A stretch of 64,000 nucleotides of DNA from Salmonella enterica subsp. arizonae (GTDB lineage Bacteria; Pseudomonadota; Gammaproteobacteria; Enterobacterales; Enterobacteriaceae). A model generated the notes under the pieces. That model searched no databases. It was given only the letters and a program-made list of their open reading frames with translations, and was not told where the DNA came from. Positions 18,034-26,637 of this stretch are shown piece after piece (the stretch's first letter is position 1; each line of letters opens with the position of its first letter). Where the stretch lies: NCBI RefSeq assembly GCF_008692845.1, contig NZ_VXJW01000002.1:186001-250000 (forward strand), written 5' to 3'. A program made the position numbers and the translations under genes.

Positions 18034-18519
18034 ATGAGTAATCCAGAACGGGAAGTCACTGATATAGCAGAAATACTGGCTATTCTCAGTAAACACGAAG
18101 TGTGTCGGATAGGGGTTAACGACAATTTCTGCCCATATGTTGTCCCCGTAAATTTTGGCTACGAGTATCAGAACGGACGCTGGATATTTTATTTTCACGG
18201 CGCACGCACCGGGAAAAAGATGCGTCTGTTACGAAAGAACCCGGCAGTATGCGTTGAAATAGACGGCGACCACGGATTACTGCGCGCCGACGATCCCTGT
18301 GATTATAGCTACGCCTACACCAGTGTTTTCGCCACCGGGCTGGCATCGATATTGCAAACGCGCGAGGAGATGCGCTACGGCCTGGACGTCATTATGCGCC
18401 AGACCGATCCGGGAAAAGCCTTCAGTTATCGGGAAGATATGATGAAAGCGGTTTGCGTGGTGCGTATCGAATGCGATGCCCTGACCTGCCGCCGACATCT
18501 GGCGACTCAGAGCGAATAA
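18034..18519 (+). CDS. PNPOx-like flavin-binding protein (NimA-related fold), function unknown
   Basis: The 161-residue product resembles small split-barrel flavoproteins annotated as pyridoxamine 5'-phosphate oxidase-related or NimA-like: EILAILSKHEVCRIGV, YVVPVNFGYEYQNGRWIFYFHG and ARTGKKMRLLRKNPAVCVEID follow that fold's order. Such proteins bind FMN or F420; the substrate here is unknown and nitroimidazole reduction should not be assumed. The frame is open to a TTG at 18016, but the ATG at 18034 is preferred, though both have weak ribosome sites. It is a single gene between the potE terminator and the convergent pgm. Confidence 0.75.
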   Translation: MSNPEREVTDIAEILAILSKHEVCRIGVNDNFCPYVVPVNFGYEYQNGRWIFYFHGARTGKKMRLLRKNPAVCVEIDGDHGLLRADDPCDYSYAYTSVFATGLASILQTREEMRYGLDVIMRQTDPGKAFSYREDMMKAVCVVRIECDALTCRRHLATQSE

Positions 18520-18535
18520 GTCAGATATCACAAGC

Positions 18536-18590
18536 GCCTTATCCGGCCTGGAGGCGATTTACAGGCCTGATAAGCGCAGCGCCGTTAATA
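18536..18590. repeat. REP element
   Basis: CGCCTTATCCGGCCTGGAGG...ACAGGCCTGATAAGCGCAGCGCC is a typical enterobacterial repetitive extragenic palindrome pair between convergent genes. Confidence 0.75.
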
Positions 18591-18591
18591 C

Positions 18592-18619
18592 AAAAAAGGA
18601 GCCTTACGGCTCCTTTTTC
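18592..18619. terminator. Bidirectional terminator between the PNPOx-like gene and pgm
   Basis: AAAAAAGGAGCC-TTAC-GGCTCCTTTTT is a strong hairpin with A and T runs on both sides, so it can end transcription of both convergent genes. Confidence 0.9.
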
Positions 18620-18633
18620 TTCCATATCGCCCA

Positions 18634-20274
18634 TCAGGCGTTTTTCAATACTTCACTAACGATTTCAACGGCTTCTTTCTCAATCTGCTTGCGATGTTCT
18701 TCCCCAAGGAAGCTTTCGCAATAGATCTTGTAAGCGTCTTCCGTACCGGATGGACGCGCGGCGAACCAGCCGTTGTCGGTCATTACCTTCAGGCCGCCAA
18801 TCGATGCGCCATTACCCGGCGCTGCGGTAAGACGCGCGGTGATCGGGTCGCCTGCCAGCGTGCTGGCGCTCACCATTTCCGGAGACAGTTTAGACAATGC
18901 CGCTTTCTGGGCCGAGGTCGCTGCCGCCTGCAGGCGGTTATAGCTCGGCGCGCCAAAACGCGCTGCCAGTTCATTGTAATGCTCCTGCGGGTTTTTCCCG
19001 GTAACGGCGGTGATTTCCGCCGCCAGCAGGCACATGATGATCCCGTCTTTATCAGTAGACCACGGCGTCCCGTCGAAACGCAGGAACGAAGCGCCCGCGC
19101 TCTCTTCCCCGCCGAAACCAAAGCTGCCGTCGAACAAACCGTCAACAAACCATTTGAAACCTACCGGCACTTCCACCAGCTTACGACCTAAATCATTCAC
19201 CACGCGGTCAATCATCGCGGAAGAGACCAGCGTTTTACCGACAGCCACCTCGTTGCCCCATTGCGGACGATGCTGGAACAGATAGTTGATCGCCACTGCC
19301 AGATAATGGTTCGGGTTCATCAGCCCCGCAGGCGTCACGATGCCATGACGGTCGTAGTCCGGATCGTTGGCAAAGGCCAAATCGAATTTATCACGCAGCG
19401 CCAGCAAACCCGCCATCGCGCATTCAGAGGAGCAATCCATGCGGATCGCGCCGTCTTTATCAAGGTGCATAAAGCGGAAGGTTTGATCAACCTGATCGTT
19501 GACCAGCGTCAGGTTGAGCTTGTAATGCTCAGCGATACGTTTCCAGTATTCGATACCGGAACCGCCCAGCGGATCGACGCCCAGCGTCAGACCCGCTTTC
19601 TGAATCGCCGCCATATCAACAATATCCGCCAGCCCTTCGACAAACGGTTGTACCAGATCTACCGCTTTAACGTGGCCTGAGGCCATTGCCGCATCCAGAG
19701 AAATGCGTTTAACGCCTTTCAGGCCGTCAGCCAGTAGCGTATTGGCGCGCTCTTCTACCACTTTAGTGACGTTGGTATCCGCCGGGCCGCCATTGGGCGG
19801 ATTATATTTAATGCCGCCATCTTCCGGCGGGTTGTGCGACGGTGTAATCACAATACCGTCCGCCAGCGGACCGCCTTTTTTGTTATGGACCAGGATTGCA
19901 TTTGATACGGCAGGCGTTGGCGTGAAGCCATTGTTTTCCTGCACGATAACATCTACGCCGTTTGCCGCCAGCACCTCCAGCACGGAAATGAAAGCCGGTT
20001 CCGAGAGCGCGTGAGTATCTTTACCCACATAGCAGGGGCCGGTAATGCCGTTTTTCGCCCGCTCTTCAGCAATCGCCTGGGCGACCGCCAGAATATGCGG
20101 TTCGTTGAAACTGTGACGGCCTGCGCTGCCGCGATGGCCGGAGGTGCCAAATTTCACGGCATGTTCTGCATTCCCTGCTTCTGGTTTCAGTACATAATAC
20201 TGCGCCGTCAGTTGGGCGACGTTAATCAAATCACTCTGTTGCGCAGGTTGTCCTGCACGGTTGTGGATTGCCAT
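18634..20274 (-). CDS. pgm: Phosphoglucomutase
   Basis: The 546-residue enzyme interconverts glucose-1-phosphate and glucose-6-phosphate, linking glycolysis to UDP-glucose, glycogen and lipopolysaccharide precursors. The phosphoserine loop is [15 protein letters not shown] (Ser near 146), the Mg site is NDPDYDRHG, the sugar-binding loop is [11 protein letters not shown], and the phosphate-binding loop is [16 protein letters not shown]. Length and start ([15 protein letters not shown]) equal E. coli Pgm. It follows seqA with a 24-base gap, so the two form one minus-strand operon. Confidence 0.98.
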   Translation of the reverse strand: MAIHNRAGQPAQQSDLINVAQLTAQYYVLKPEAGNAEHAVKFGTSGHRGSAGRHSFNEPHILAVAQAIAEERAKNGITGPCYVGKDTHALSEPAFISVLEVLAANGVDVIVQENNGFTPTPAVSNAILVHNKKGGPLADGIVITPSHNPPEDGGIKYNPPNGGPADTNVTKVVEERANTLLADGLKGVKRISLDAAMASGHVKAVDLVQPFVEGLADIVDMAAIQKAGLTLGVDPLGGSGIEYWKRIAEHYKLNLTLVNDQVDQTFRFMHLDKDGAIRMDCSSECAMAGLLALRDKFDLAFANDPDYDRHGIVTPAGLMNPNHYLAVAINYLFQHRPQWGNEVAVGKTLVSSAMIDRVVNDLGRKLVEVPVGFKWFVDGLFDGSFGFGGEESAGASFLRFDGTPWSTDKDGIIMCLLAAEITAVTGKNPQEHYNELAARFGAPSYNRLQAAATSAQKAALSKLSPEMVSASTLAGDPITARLTAAPGNGASIGGLKVMTDNGWFAARPSGTEDAYKIYCESFLGEEHRKQIEKEAVEIVSEVLKNA

Positions 20275-20298
20275 TGCCTGGTCCTTCTAATGCAAGGA

Positions 20299-20841
20299 TT
20301 AAATTGTTCCGCAAACCTTTTCAATCAATTCCGCCGGGAATTGCATTGACTGCATGATATGTTCAATCATGCTGCATTTACGGCCGGTGTTGGTGTTGGT
20401 GATCACCCAGTACGGCGTGCCGGGAACATGCTTAGGTTTAGTTTGATTCCCATTTTTCAGCAGCGTTTGTTCATCCGGCGCAAAATAGACGCGCGTGCGG
20501 CCATGCAGCGACTCCGTCGCCTCTGCAAACGCGTGGTGATCCAGTGAATAGAGTGTAGTCAGAATCAGCATAAAGCGGTTGACTGCTTTTTTCTGCTCGG
20601 CATATTCGTCAGACAAAAGTAGCTCACGCATCGCGCGAACTTTGTCTTTCACCGGATTGACCGGTTTCACTTCTGCGATGAGTTGCGCCGAAGGCGTCCC
20701 TTTCGCTGCCGAAGCAATTGGCTGAGTAGTGGCGGAAAACTTCAACATACGCCGTAAAATGTCGGATGCGCTCTCGCCGATATGCTTGGTGTGGCTGGCA
20801 ATATAGCTATAGAGTTCATCATCAACTTCAATCGTTTTCAT
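20299..20841 (-). CDS. seqA: SeqA, negative modulator of replication initiation
   Basis: The 180-residue protein binds clusters of hemimethylated GATC sites, sequesters oriC after initiation, and organises new DNA. The N-terminal oligomerisation domain (MKTIEVDDELYSYIASHT) and ribbon-helix start are followed by a C-terminal DNA-binding domain with VYFAPDEQTLLKNGNQTKP and NTNTGRKCSMIEHIM. The open frame continues upstream to 20874, but the start at 20841 matches E. coli. It is the first gene of the seqA-pgm operon and is divergent from ybfF. Confidence 0.97.
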   Translation of the reverse strand: MKTIEVDDELYSYIASHTKHIGESASDILRRMLKFSATTQPIASAAKGTPSAQLIAEVKPVNPVKDKVRAMRELLLSDEYAEQKKAVNRFMLILTTLYSLDHHAFAEATESLHGRTRVYFAPDEQTLLKNGNQTKPKHVPGTPYWVITNTNTGRKCSMIEHIMQSMQFPAELIEKVCGTI

Positions 20842-21025
20842 CTTAATCCAGTGCGATGTCTTTGCTGAATACAAGTTATTGGGATTATAGGAACAAATCC
20901 CAACAGCGGATAGCGTTAAGCCCGGCTGACAAAAAAACTCGGAGTAAACCTTAGAGGTTGCAGCCCAGTGGCAGAATGGTCAACATAATACCCTAACCCG
21001 ACAGAGCGAAAAAAAGAACTTTGCC

Positions 21026-21796
21026 ATGAAATTAAACATCCGAGCGCAATCTGCACAAAACCTGCACAATAATTCCCCCATCGTTCTTGTTCATGGTCTG
21101 TTTGGCAGCCTGGACAACCTCGGCGTACTGGCGCGCGATCTGGTGATCGATCACGACATTATCCAGGTCGATATGCGCAATCATGGTTTATCGCCGCGCG
21201 ATCCAGTCATGGATTATCCGGCAATGGCCCAGGATCTTCTGGATACGCTCGACGCGCGGCAGATTGAAAAAGCGACGTTTATTGGTCATTCCATGGGCGG
21301 AAAAGCGGTAATGGCGCTGACGGCGCTGGCGCCCGATCGCATCGATCGTCTGGTCGCGATTGATATCGCCCCCGTGGATTATCATGTTCGCCGCCACGAT
21401 CGCATTTTCGCGGCCATTAACGCCGTCAGCGAATCCGACGCGACATCCCGCCAACAGGCGGCAGGGATTATGCGCCAGCACCTCAACGAAGAAGGCGTGA
21501 TCCAGTTTCTGTTAAAATCCTGGGCTGAAGGCGAATGGCGTTTTAATGTTCCGGTATTATGGGACCAGTATCCGCATATCGTCGGCTGGGAAACCATTCC
21601 GCCCTGGGAACATCCGGCGCTGTTTATTCCAGGCGGTAACTCGCCGTACGTGACCGAAGCGTACCGCGACGCGCTGCTGGCGCAATTCCCTTTGGCGCGC
21701 GCGCATGTGATCGCCGGCGCGGGCCACTGGGTACATGCCGAAAAACCAGAGGCGGTTCTGCGCGCCATCCGCCGTTATCTCCACGATAAACGCTAA
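21026..21796 (+). CDS. ybfF: YbfF, alpha/beta-hydrolase acyl esterase
   Basis: The 256-residue cytoplasmic esterase has the oxyanion segment VLVHGLFGSLDNLG, the nucleophile elbow GHSMGGKA (Ser near 89), and a late His in GAGHWVHAEKPE. The E. coli protein hydrolyses short acyl esters including palmitoyl-CoA and malonyl-CoA in vitro; its physiological substrate is unclear. The gene is divergent from seqA. Its stop codon overlaps the LexA-box-like sequence before ybfE. Confidence 0.92.
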   Translation: MKLNIRAQSAQNLHNNSPIVLVHGLFGSLDNLGVLARDLVIDHDIIQVDMRNHGLSPRDPVMDYPAMAQDLLDTLDARQIEKATFIGHSMGGKAVMALTALAPDRIDRLVAIDIAPVDYHVRRHDRIFAAINAVSESDATSRQQAAGIMRQHLNEEGVIQFLLKSWAEGEWRFNVPVLWDQYPHIVGWETIPPWEHPALFIPGGNSPYVTEAYRDALLAQFPLARAHVIAGAGHWVHAEKPEAVLRAIRRYLHDKR

Positions 21797-21814
21797 CTGA
21801 TTAAAAACTCATCG
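21795..21814 (+). promoter_or_regulatory. Degenerate LexA-box-like sequence upstream of ybfE
   Basis: AACTGATTAAAAACTCATCG aligns with the LexA box I recall before E. coli ybfE (AACTGATTAAAAACCCAGCG), but the second half-site reads CAT where the CTG-N10-CAG rule needs CAG. It lies 115 bases before ybfE and overlaps the ybfF stop. Binding is therefore uncertain. Confidence 0.5.
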
Positions 21815-21929
21815 CCTGTGCGCGATTACGCGCGCGGGCGTTGGCGTCGCTTTCTCGCTGATGTATGATGGCGCGCTATCCATCCGGGCATAAGCCTGGC
21901 TGATTGTTTCCCCCGAAGTCACCAAAACC

Positions 21930-22217
21930 ATGGCCAAAGAACAAACGGACCGTACGACATTAGATTTGTTCGCGCACGAGCGTCGCCCGGGACGACCTAA
22001 AACGAATCCGCTTTCGCGCGATGAACAGTTACGCATCAACAAGCGCAACCAGTTGAAACGCGACAAAGTTCGTGGCCTCAAGCGTGTCGAATTAAAACTC
22101 AACGCACAAGCAGTTGACGCGCTGAATGAGCTGGCCGAAGCGCGCAACATTAGCCGCAGCGAGCTCATTGAAGAAATATTAATGAAGCAGCTTATGGCGC
22201 TGCACGGCCAGGTTTAG
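21930..22217 (+). CDS. ybfE: YbfE, small LexA-regulon protein
   Basis: The 95-residue basic protein starts MAKEQTDRTTLDLFAHERRP. The C-terminal part (VELKLNAQAVDALNELAEARNISRSELIEEIL) looks like a ribbon-helix-helix DNA-binding fold. In E. coli it is listed in the LexA regulon; function is unknown. The ribosome site is weak. It lies upstream of fldA and fur on the same strand. Confidence 0.85.
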   Translation: MAKEQTDRTTLDLFAHERRPGRPKTNPLSRDEQLRINKRNQLKRDKVRGLKRVELKLNAQAVDALNELAEARNISRSELIEEILMKQLMALHGQV

Positions 22218-22372
22218 TCTGAAAACAAGTTTTGTTTCATATTTCGTGTAGCAGAGCGTGCAGTCCCACGTGATTGCTGTTTCCGCATGTCTACCTGTTC
22301 TGCTATGATTGCCCTTATCCGTGGGCAATTCGCCACCACCATTTCAATAAGTTTCAAGAGGTTATTTTACTC

Positions 22373-22903
22373 ATGGCAATCACTGGCATCTTTTTCGGCA
22401 GCGACACAGGTAATACCGAAAATATCGCAAAAATGATTCAAAAACAGCTTGGTAAAGACGTTGCCGATGTGCATGACATTGCAAAAAGCAGTAAAGAAGA
22501 CCTGGAAGGGTATGACATTCTACTGCTGGGCATCCCGACCTGGTACTACGGCGAAGCGCAATGCGACTGGGATGACTTTTTCCCGACTCTCGAAGAAATT
22601 GATTTTAACGGTAAGCTGGTGGCGCTGTTTGGCTGTGGCGATCAGGAAGACTACGCGGAATACTTCTGTGATGCGCTTGGCACTATTCGCGACATTATTG
22701 AGCCGCGCGGCGCTACGATTGTGGGTCACTGGCCTACCGCAGGTTATCATTTTGAAGCCTCTAAGGGTCTGGCTGACGACGATCATTTTGTCGGCCTGGC
22801 GATTGACGAAGACCGCCAGCCTGAACTGACCGCCGAGCGTGTTGAGAAATGGGTCAAGCAAATTTCAGCGGAATTGCACCTCGACGACATCCTCAACGCC
22901 TAA
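22373..22903 (+). CDS. fldA: Flavodoxin 1
   Basis: The 176-residue FMN protein carries low-potential electrons to enzymes such as MetH, IspG/IspH, BioB and the anaerobic radical enzymes. The FMN phosphate loop is [13 protein letters not shown] at the start; the isoalloxazine contacts lie in [16 protein letters not shown] and [12 protein letters not shown]. The open frame extends upstream to 22274, but the ATG at 22373 follows an AGAGG site and gives the E. coli start [13 protein letters not shown]. It precedes fur, with which it can be co-transcribed. Confidence 0.97.
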   Translation: MAITGIFFGSDTGNTENIAKMIQKQLGKDVADVHDIAKSSKEDLEGYDILLLGIPTWYYGEAQCDWDDFFPTLEEIDFNGKLVALFGCGDQEDYAEYFCDALGTIRDIIEPRGATIVGHWPTAGYHFEASKGLADDDHFVGLAIDEDRQPELTAERVEKWVKQISAELHLDDILNA

Positions 22904-22908
22904 TCTTA

Positions 22909-22936
22909 TGTGGCGCAGCCCTATGACTGCGCCGCA
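22909..22936 (+). terminator. Hairpin after fldA
   Basis: TGTGGCGCAG and CTGCGCCGCA form a ten-position stem with one mismatch and an 8-base loop five bases past the fldA stop. There is no T-run, so this may protect the 3' end or give partial termination before fur. Confidence 0.45.
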
Positions 22937-23102
22937 TCAATAGACAAGACCAATCAAAATAATTGCTACAAATTTGTAACTTTCGCATCCATCCCTGTAC
23001 AATGTCCGGGTGTAATAAGGTGGCGCCAGAATTTGCAGGCAAAACCATCGTTTTATTAACTCTTGCGAGATACTTGCGGTTTTCATTTCGGCATGGCAGT
23101 CC

Positions 23103-23121
23103 TATAATGATACGCATTATC
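23103..23121 (+). promoter_or_regulatory. Fur box and fur promoter -10
   Basis: TATAATGATACGCATTATC matches the 19-base Fur consensus (GATAATGATAATCATTATC) at 16 positions. TATAAT at its left end can serve as the -10 box, so Fur bound here would block its own promoter. The site lies 64 bases before the fur ATG. Confidence 0.88.
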
Positions 23122-23184
23122 TTGAGTGCAATTTCTGCCACTTCTCTAATGAAGTGAATCGTTTAGCAACAGGACAGATTCCGC

Positions 23185-23637
23185 ATGACTGACAACAATA
23201 CCGCATTAAAGAAGGCTGGCCTGAAAGTAACGCTTCCTCGTTTAAAAATTCTGGAAGTTCTTCAGGAACCAGATAACCATCACGTCAGTGCGGAAGATTT
23301 ATACAAACGCCTGATCGACATGGGTGAAGAAATCGGTCTGGCGACCGTATACCGTGTGCTGAACCAGTTTGACGATGCCGGTATCGTGACCCGCCATAAT
23401 TTTGAAGGCGGTAAATCCGTTTTTGAACTGACGCAACAGCATCATCACGATCATCTTATCTGCCTTGATTGCGGAAAAGTGATTGAATTTAGTGATGACT
23501 CTATTGAAGCGCGCCAGCGTGAAATTGCGGCGAGACACGGTATTCGTTTAACTAATCACAGCCTCTATCTTTACGGCCACTGCGCTGAAGGCGACTGCCG
23601 CGAAGACGAACAAGCGCACGATGACGCGACCAAATAA
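23185..23637 (+). CDS. fur: Ferric uptake regulator Fur
   Basis: The 150-residue metal-responsive repressor controls iron acquisition and virulence genes with Fe2+ as co-repressor. The winged-helix domain (LKVTLPRLKILEVLQEP, VYRVLNQFDDAGIV) is followed by the metal-binding and dimerisation region with the HHHDH cluster (residues 87-91 area) and CLDCGKVIEF, then CAEGDC. The start is MTDNNTALKKAGLK. An upstream Fur box and possible short leader ORFs in the 5' region suggest autoregulation and translational coupling, as described in E. coli (uof). Confidence 0.98.
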   Translation: MTDNNTALKKAGLKVTLPRLKILEVLQEPDNHHVSAEDLYKRLIDMGEEIGLATVYRVLNQFDDAGIVTRHNFEGGKSVFELTQQHHHDHLICLDCGKVIEFSDDSIEARQREIAARHGIRLTNHSLYLYGHCAEGDCREDEQAHDDATK

Positions 23638-23654
23638 GTATAAATCTTTCGAAG

Positions 23655-23679
23655 AGCCAACCGCCCGGTTGGCTTTTTT
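23655..23679 (+). terminator. Terminator after fur
   Basis: AGCCAACC-GCCC-GGTTGGCT is an 8-bp perfect stem followed by T5, ending 42 bases past the fur stop. Confidence 0.93.
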
Positions 23680-23752
23680 ATATCCTCTTCTTTCTGCCGC
23701 TTGATGTTTATTTAATGTAAAAAAATCGCCATCGCATCTCAGAAGAGCAGAA

Positions 23753-24178
23753 ATGGAGCTACGCCAGTTACGCTATTTTGTCCGTATTATTGAAACCGGC
23801 AGTATGGGCAGCGCCATGCAGGATCTTGATATTGGCGTTTCAGCATTAAGCCAACAGATGTCACGCCTGGAAAACGAGATCGCCATCCGTCTGTTGCAGC
23901 GCACTTCGCGAGGCGTTACGCCGACTAATGCCGGACAGGCCTTTTATTCCCAGGCCCAGCTTGCGCTGCGACATGCCGACAACGCGATTCTCGCCGCCAG
24001 AGAGGCGCGACTTTCCGGTCATGTGAGCGTAGGAATGGCCCCTAGTACCGCCTCTATACTGGGTATACCGTTTATCCCTGCCATGCAGGAAAACTATGCC
24101 GATGTCCGACTGCATGTGGTGGAAAGCTTGTCCGGTAATCTGGAAAGAATGATTAATACCCGCCAGATTGAGATTGCT
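23753..24178 (+). pseudogene. tcuR: tcuR remnant: LysR-type activator of tricarballylate use, C-terminal half deleted
   Basis: The first 142 residues are a normal LysR-type regulator start: the helix-turn-helix (MELRQLRYFVRIIETGSMG, VSALSQQMSRLENEIAIRLL, RTSRGVTPTNAGQAF), linker helix and the beginning of the effector domain (HVSVGMAPSTASILGIPFIP). After RQIEIA the frame runs into DNA that encodes the end of TcuB in another frame and stops at 24202 after a few foreign residues. Normal LysR regulators are about 300 residues. Most of the effector domain is gone, so the product cannot sense a ligand. The tcu identity comes from position (beside fur) and the tcuB/tcuC neighbours. Confidence 0.85.
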
Positions 24179-24905
24179 GATTCATCCGCCGCTGGCTGGT
24201 GACTTCTATCAAATTTTTCCGCATAGCCTGCTGGCGTGGATGTTTGGCTCAGTTTTTGTGCTGGCAATCGGTTTGCTTATGGCGGGCGTGATCCGCTTCT
24301 GGCGTAAGATCTCGCCGGGCATACCGCATTCGGCGGAGATTGCGGAAGCGTCGCGCAACGCGTTTACGCTGAAATATCTCGATGGCGGACATGGCAAAGG
24401 CTGTAACGAAGCGGACGATGCGTTCACGCTGCTGCGCCGTCGCTTTCATCACTTTACCTTTTACGGTTTTATGCTCTGTTTTGCCGCCACGCTTGTGGCG
24501 ACGGGCTATCACTACGTCGCCGACTGGGAAGCGCCCTACCCGTTCTTTAGCCTGCCGGTCATGCTTGGCACTCTGGGCGGCATCGGTCTGCTTATCGGTC
24601 CGGCCGGGCTACTGTGGCTCAATCTATGGCGGTCACCGTTGCATGGCGATGCGCGCCAGAAACCCATGGATCGCGGTTTTATTCTGCTCCTGCTATTAAC
24701 CAGTCTTACCGGGCTGGCGCTGCTGGCAGGCAGAGACACCCGCGGAATGGGCATACTGCTGGCGCTCCATTTAGGCGTGGTGATGGCGCTCTTTCTCACC
24801 CTTCCCTACGGAAAATTCGCCCACGGATTTTTCCGCTGCGCGGCCTTACTCAAATGGGCAGTTGAGAAGCGACGCGGAAAACATGCGGGGGATACAGGCA
24901 ACTGA
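24179..24905 (+). pseudogene. tcuB: tcuB remnant: tricarballylate utilisation protein B, N-terminal part deleted
   Basis: The frame from about 24169 encodes about 245 residues that match the membrane part of TcuB/Cit[41 protein letters not shown], several further helices, and [22 protein letters not shown]. His residues in the helices are probable haem ligands. TcuB re-oxidises the FAD of the dehydrogenase TcuA. The N-terminal iron-sulfur domain (about 130 residues) and all of tcuA are missing. The first in-frame ATG is inside the remnant and no ribosome site is evident, so functional protein is unlikely. Confidence 0.85.
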
Positions 24906-24955
24906 CCCGCGGCATCTTACCCATAAAACAATAAAGACAGTGGATAGCAAACCCT

Positions 24956-26314
24956 ATGGCACAACACATACCAGCAACATCGCGCGCCAGCACGTTTAGC
25001 GCAATACTGGGCGTAACCAGCGGCAATTTTCTTGAACAGTTAGATTTTTTCTTGTTCGGATTTTATGCCACCTATATCGCCAGAACTTTTTTTCCGGCGG
25101 AAAGCGAATTTGCCTCATTAATGCTGACCTTTGCCGTCTTTGGCCCCGGTTTTTTAATGCGCCCCGTCGGCGCGATTGTGCCTGGCGTCTATATTGACAG
25201 GATCGGACGTCGTAAAGGGCTAATGGTGACACTGGCGATTATGGACTGTGGTACGCTGCTTATCGCCCTTGTCCCCGGTTATCAAACGATCGGCCTGGCT
25301 GCGCCTGCATTGGTACTGCTGGGCCGGTTATTACAAGGATTTTCTGCGGGCGTCGAGTCAGGCGGCGTCTCGGTCTATCTGTCCGAAATCGCAACGCCAG
25401 GCAATAAAGGGTTTTATACTAGCTGGCAATCCGCCAGTCAGCAGGTTGCGATCGTCGTTGCCGCGTTGATTGGTTATAGCCTGAATATCACGCTGGGACA
25501 AGACACGATATCGGAGTGGGGCTGGCGAATCCCGTTCTTTATCGGCTGTATGATCATTCTGTTGATTTTTATTTTACGTCGTTCATTACAAGAAACAGAG
25601 GCGTTTTTACAACGCAAATATCGCCCCGACACCAGGGAAATTTTCGCTACTATCGCCAAAAACTGGCGCATCATTACGGCCGGAACGCTGCTGGTGGCAA
25701 TGACCACCACAACGCTTTATTTTATCACCGTTTATACGCCGACCTATGGCAGAACCGTGCTTAATCTCAGCGCGCGGGACAGTTTGATCGTCACCATGCT
25801 GGTGGGCGTGTCCAATTTTATCTGGTTACCTATCGGCGGCGCGATTTCCGATCGGATTGGCCGTCGCGCCGTGTTAATGGGCATTACCTTACTGGCGCTG
25901 ATCACCACCTGGCCTGTCATGCAGTGGCTGACCGCCGCGCCCGACTTTACCCGCATGGCGCAGGTACTGCTGTGGTTCTCTTTCTTTTTTGGCATGTATA
26001 ACAGCGCAATGGTCGCGGCATTAACCGAAGTGATGCCAGTCTACGTGCGCACCGTCGGTTTCTCGCTGGCCTTTAGCCTGGCGACGGCGATTTTTGGCGG
26101 CCTGACGCCGGCCATTTCTACCACGCTGGTCAAATTAACCGGCGACAAAAGCTCGCCCGGCTGGTGGCTGATGTGCGCGGCGTTATGTGGACTCGCCGCG
26201 ACGGCTATGCTGTTTGTGCGCCTGAGTCGCGGCTATATCGCGGCAAGGCAGGATTTTATTGCGCGCTATTATGACTGTGAATCTCCTGCCAGACCTTATC
26301 GCAGTCAGCCTTGA
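24956..26314 (+). CDS. tcuC: TcuC/CitA-type tricarballylate (citrate) proton symporter
   Basis: The 452-residue protein belongs to the metabolite:H+ symporter branch of the MFS, with about 12 helices and the motif DRIGRRKG between helices 2 and 3, repeated as SDRIGRRAV. It should import tricarballylate. The frame is complete, but the enzymes it serves are deleted. It is about 18 residues longer than the 434 I recall for CitA/TcuC, the extra tail ([13 protein letters not shown]..) overlapping chiQ by 59 bases, and it carries unusual residues in conserved places, for example GVESGG where relatives have GVELGG. It may be decaying. Expression from the tcu promoter would need TcuR, which is broken. 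Confidence 0.8.
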   Translation: MAQHIPATSRASTFSAILGVTSGNFLEQLDFFLFGFYATYIARTFFPAESEFASLMLTFAVFGPGFLMRPVGAIVPGVYIDRIGRRKGLMVTLAIMDCGTLLIALVPGYQTIGLAAPALVLLGRLLQGFSAGVESGGVSVYLSEIATPGNKGFYTSWQSASQQVAIVVAALIGYSLNITLGQDTISEWGWRIPFFIGCMIILLIFILRRSLQETEAFLQRKYRPDTREIFATIAKNWRIITAGTLLVAMTTTTLYFITVYTPTYGRTVLNLSARDSLIVTMLVGVSNFIWLPIGGAISDRIGRRAVLMGITLLALITTWPVMQWLTAAPDFTRMAQVLLWFSFFFGMYNSAMVAALTEVMPVYVRTVGFSLAFSLATAIFGGLTPAISTTLVKLTGDKSSPGWWLMCAALCGLAATAMLFVRLSRGYIAARQDFIARYYDCESPARPYRSQP

Positions 26315-26588
26315 CCGCCTGATCGTTACCCGTGCGCGTCGCCTGAATGCACTGCTGATAGTCCAGTACCCTCACGCTCTCTTCATTAGCAAATTGCTGA
26401 TGTTTGCGGTCTTTTTTCAGGACATTCAGTATGCTTTGGCAGGCCTCTATCTTCTCAGGCGAGCCCTGTGCGGTGTTAATACAGGCGCTGTACGCCTCTT
26501 TCAGGCGGTTATCTTCTTCCACCGCGGGTGATGACGCACAGGCCGCCAAACCGGCGGTCATGCTGGCGATAAGTAATATTTTTTTCAT
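26256..26588 (-). CDS. chiQ: ChiQ, lipoprotein encoded with the chitoporin
   Basis: The 110-residue protein begins [20 protein letters not shown]: a lipoprotein signal with lipobox LAAC (Cys near residue 17). The mature part is small, with four Cys ([34 protein letters not shown]) that probably form two disulfides. A GAGG ribosome site supports this start over the longer frame to 26660. It lies downstream of chiP on the same strand, the chiPQ operon. Its role is not known in detail. Its 3' end overlaps the convergent tcuC end. Confidence 0.88.
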   Translation of the reverse strand: MKKILLIASMTAGLAACASSPAVEEDNRLKEAYSACINTAQGSPEKIEACQSILNVLKKDRKHQQFANEESVRVLDYQQCIQATRTGNDQAVKADCDKVWQEIHSHNSAQ

Positions 26589-26637
26589 AGCTCGTTCCTC
26601 AACAGCGCGGCAGCGCTGACGCCTGCCGCATCTGACA

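Noticed and set aside
23753-24202. A short intact 149-residue LysR regulator
   Set aside because: The last residues are out-of-frame tcuB sequence and the effector domain is missing, so it is a deletion product.
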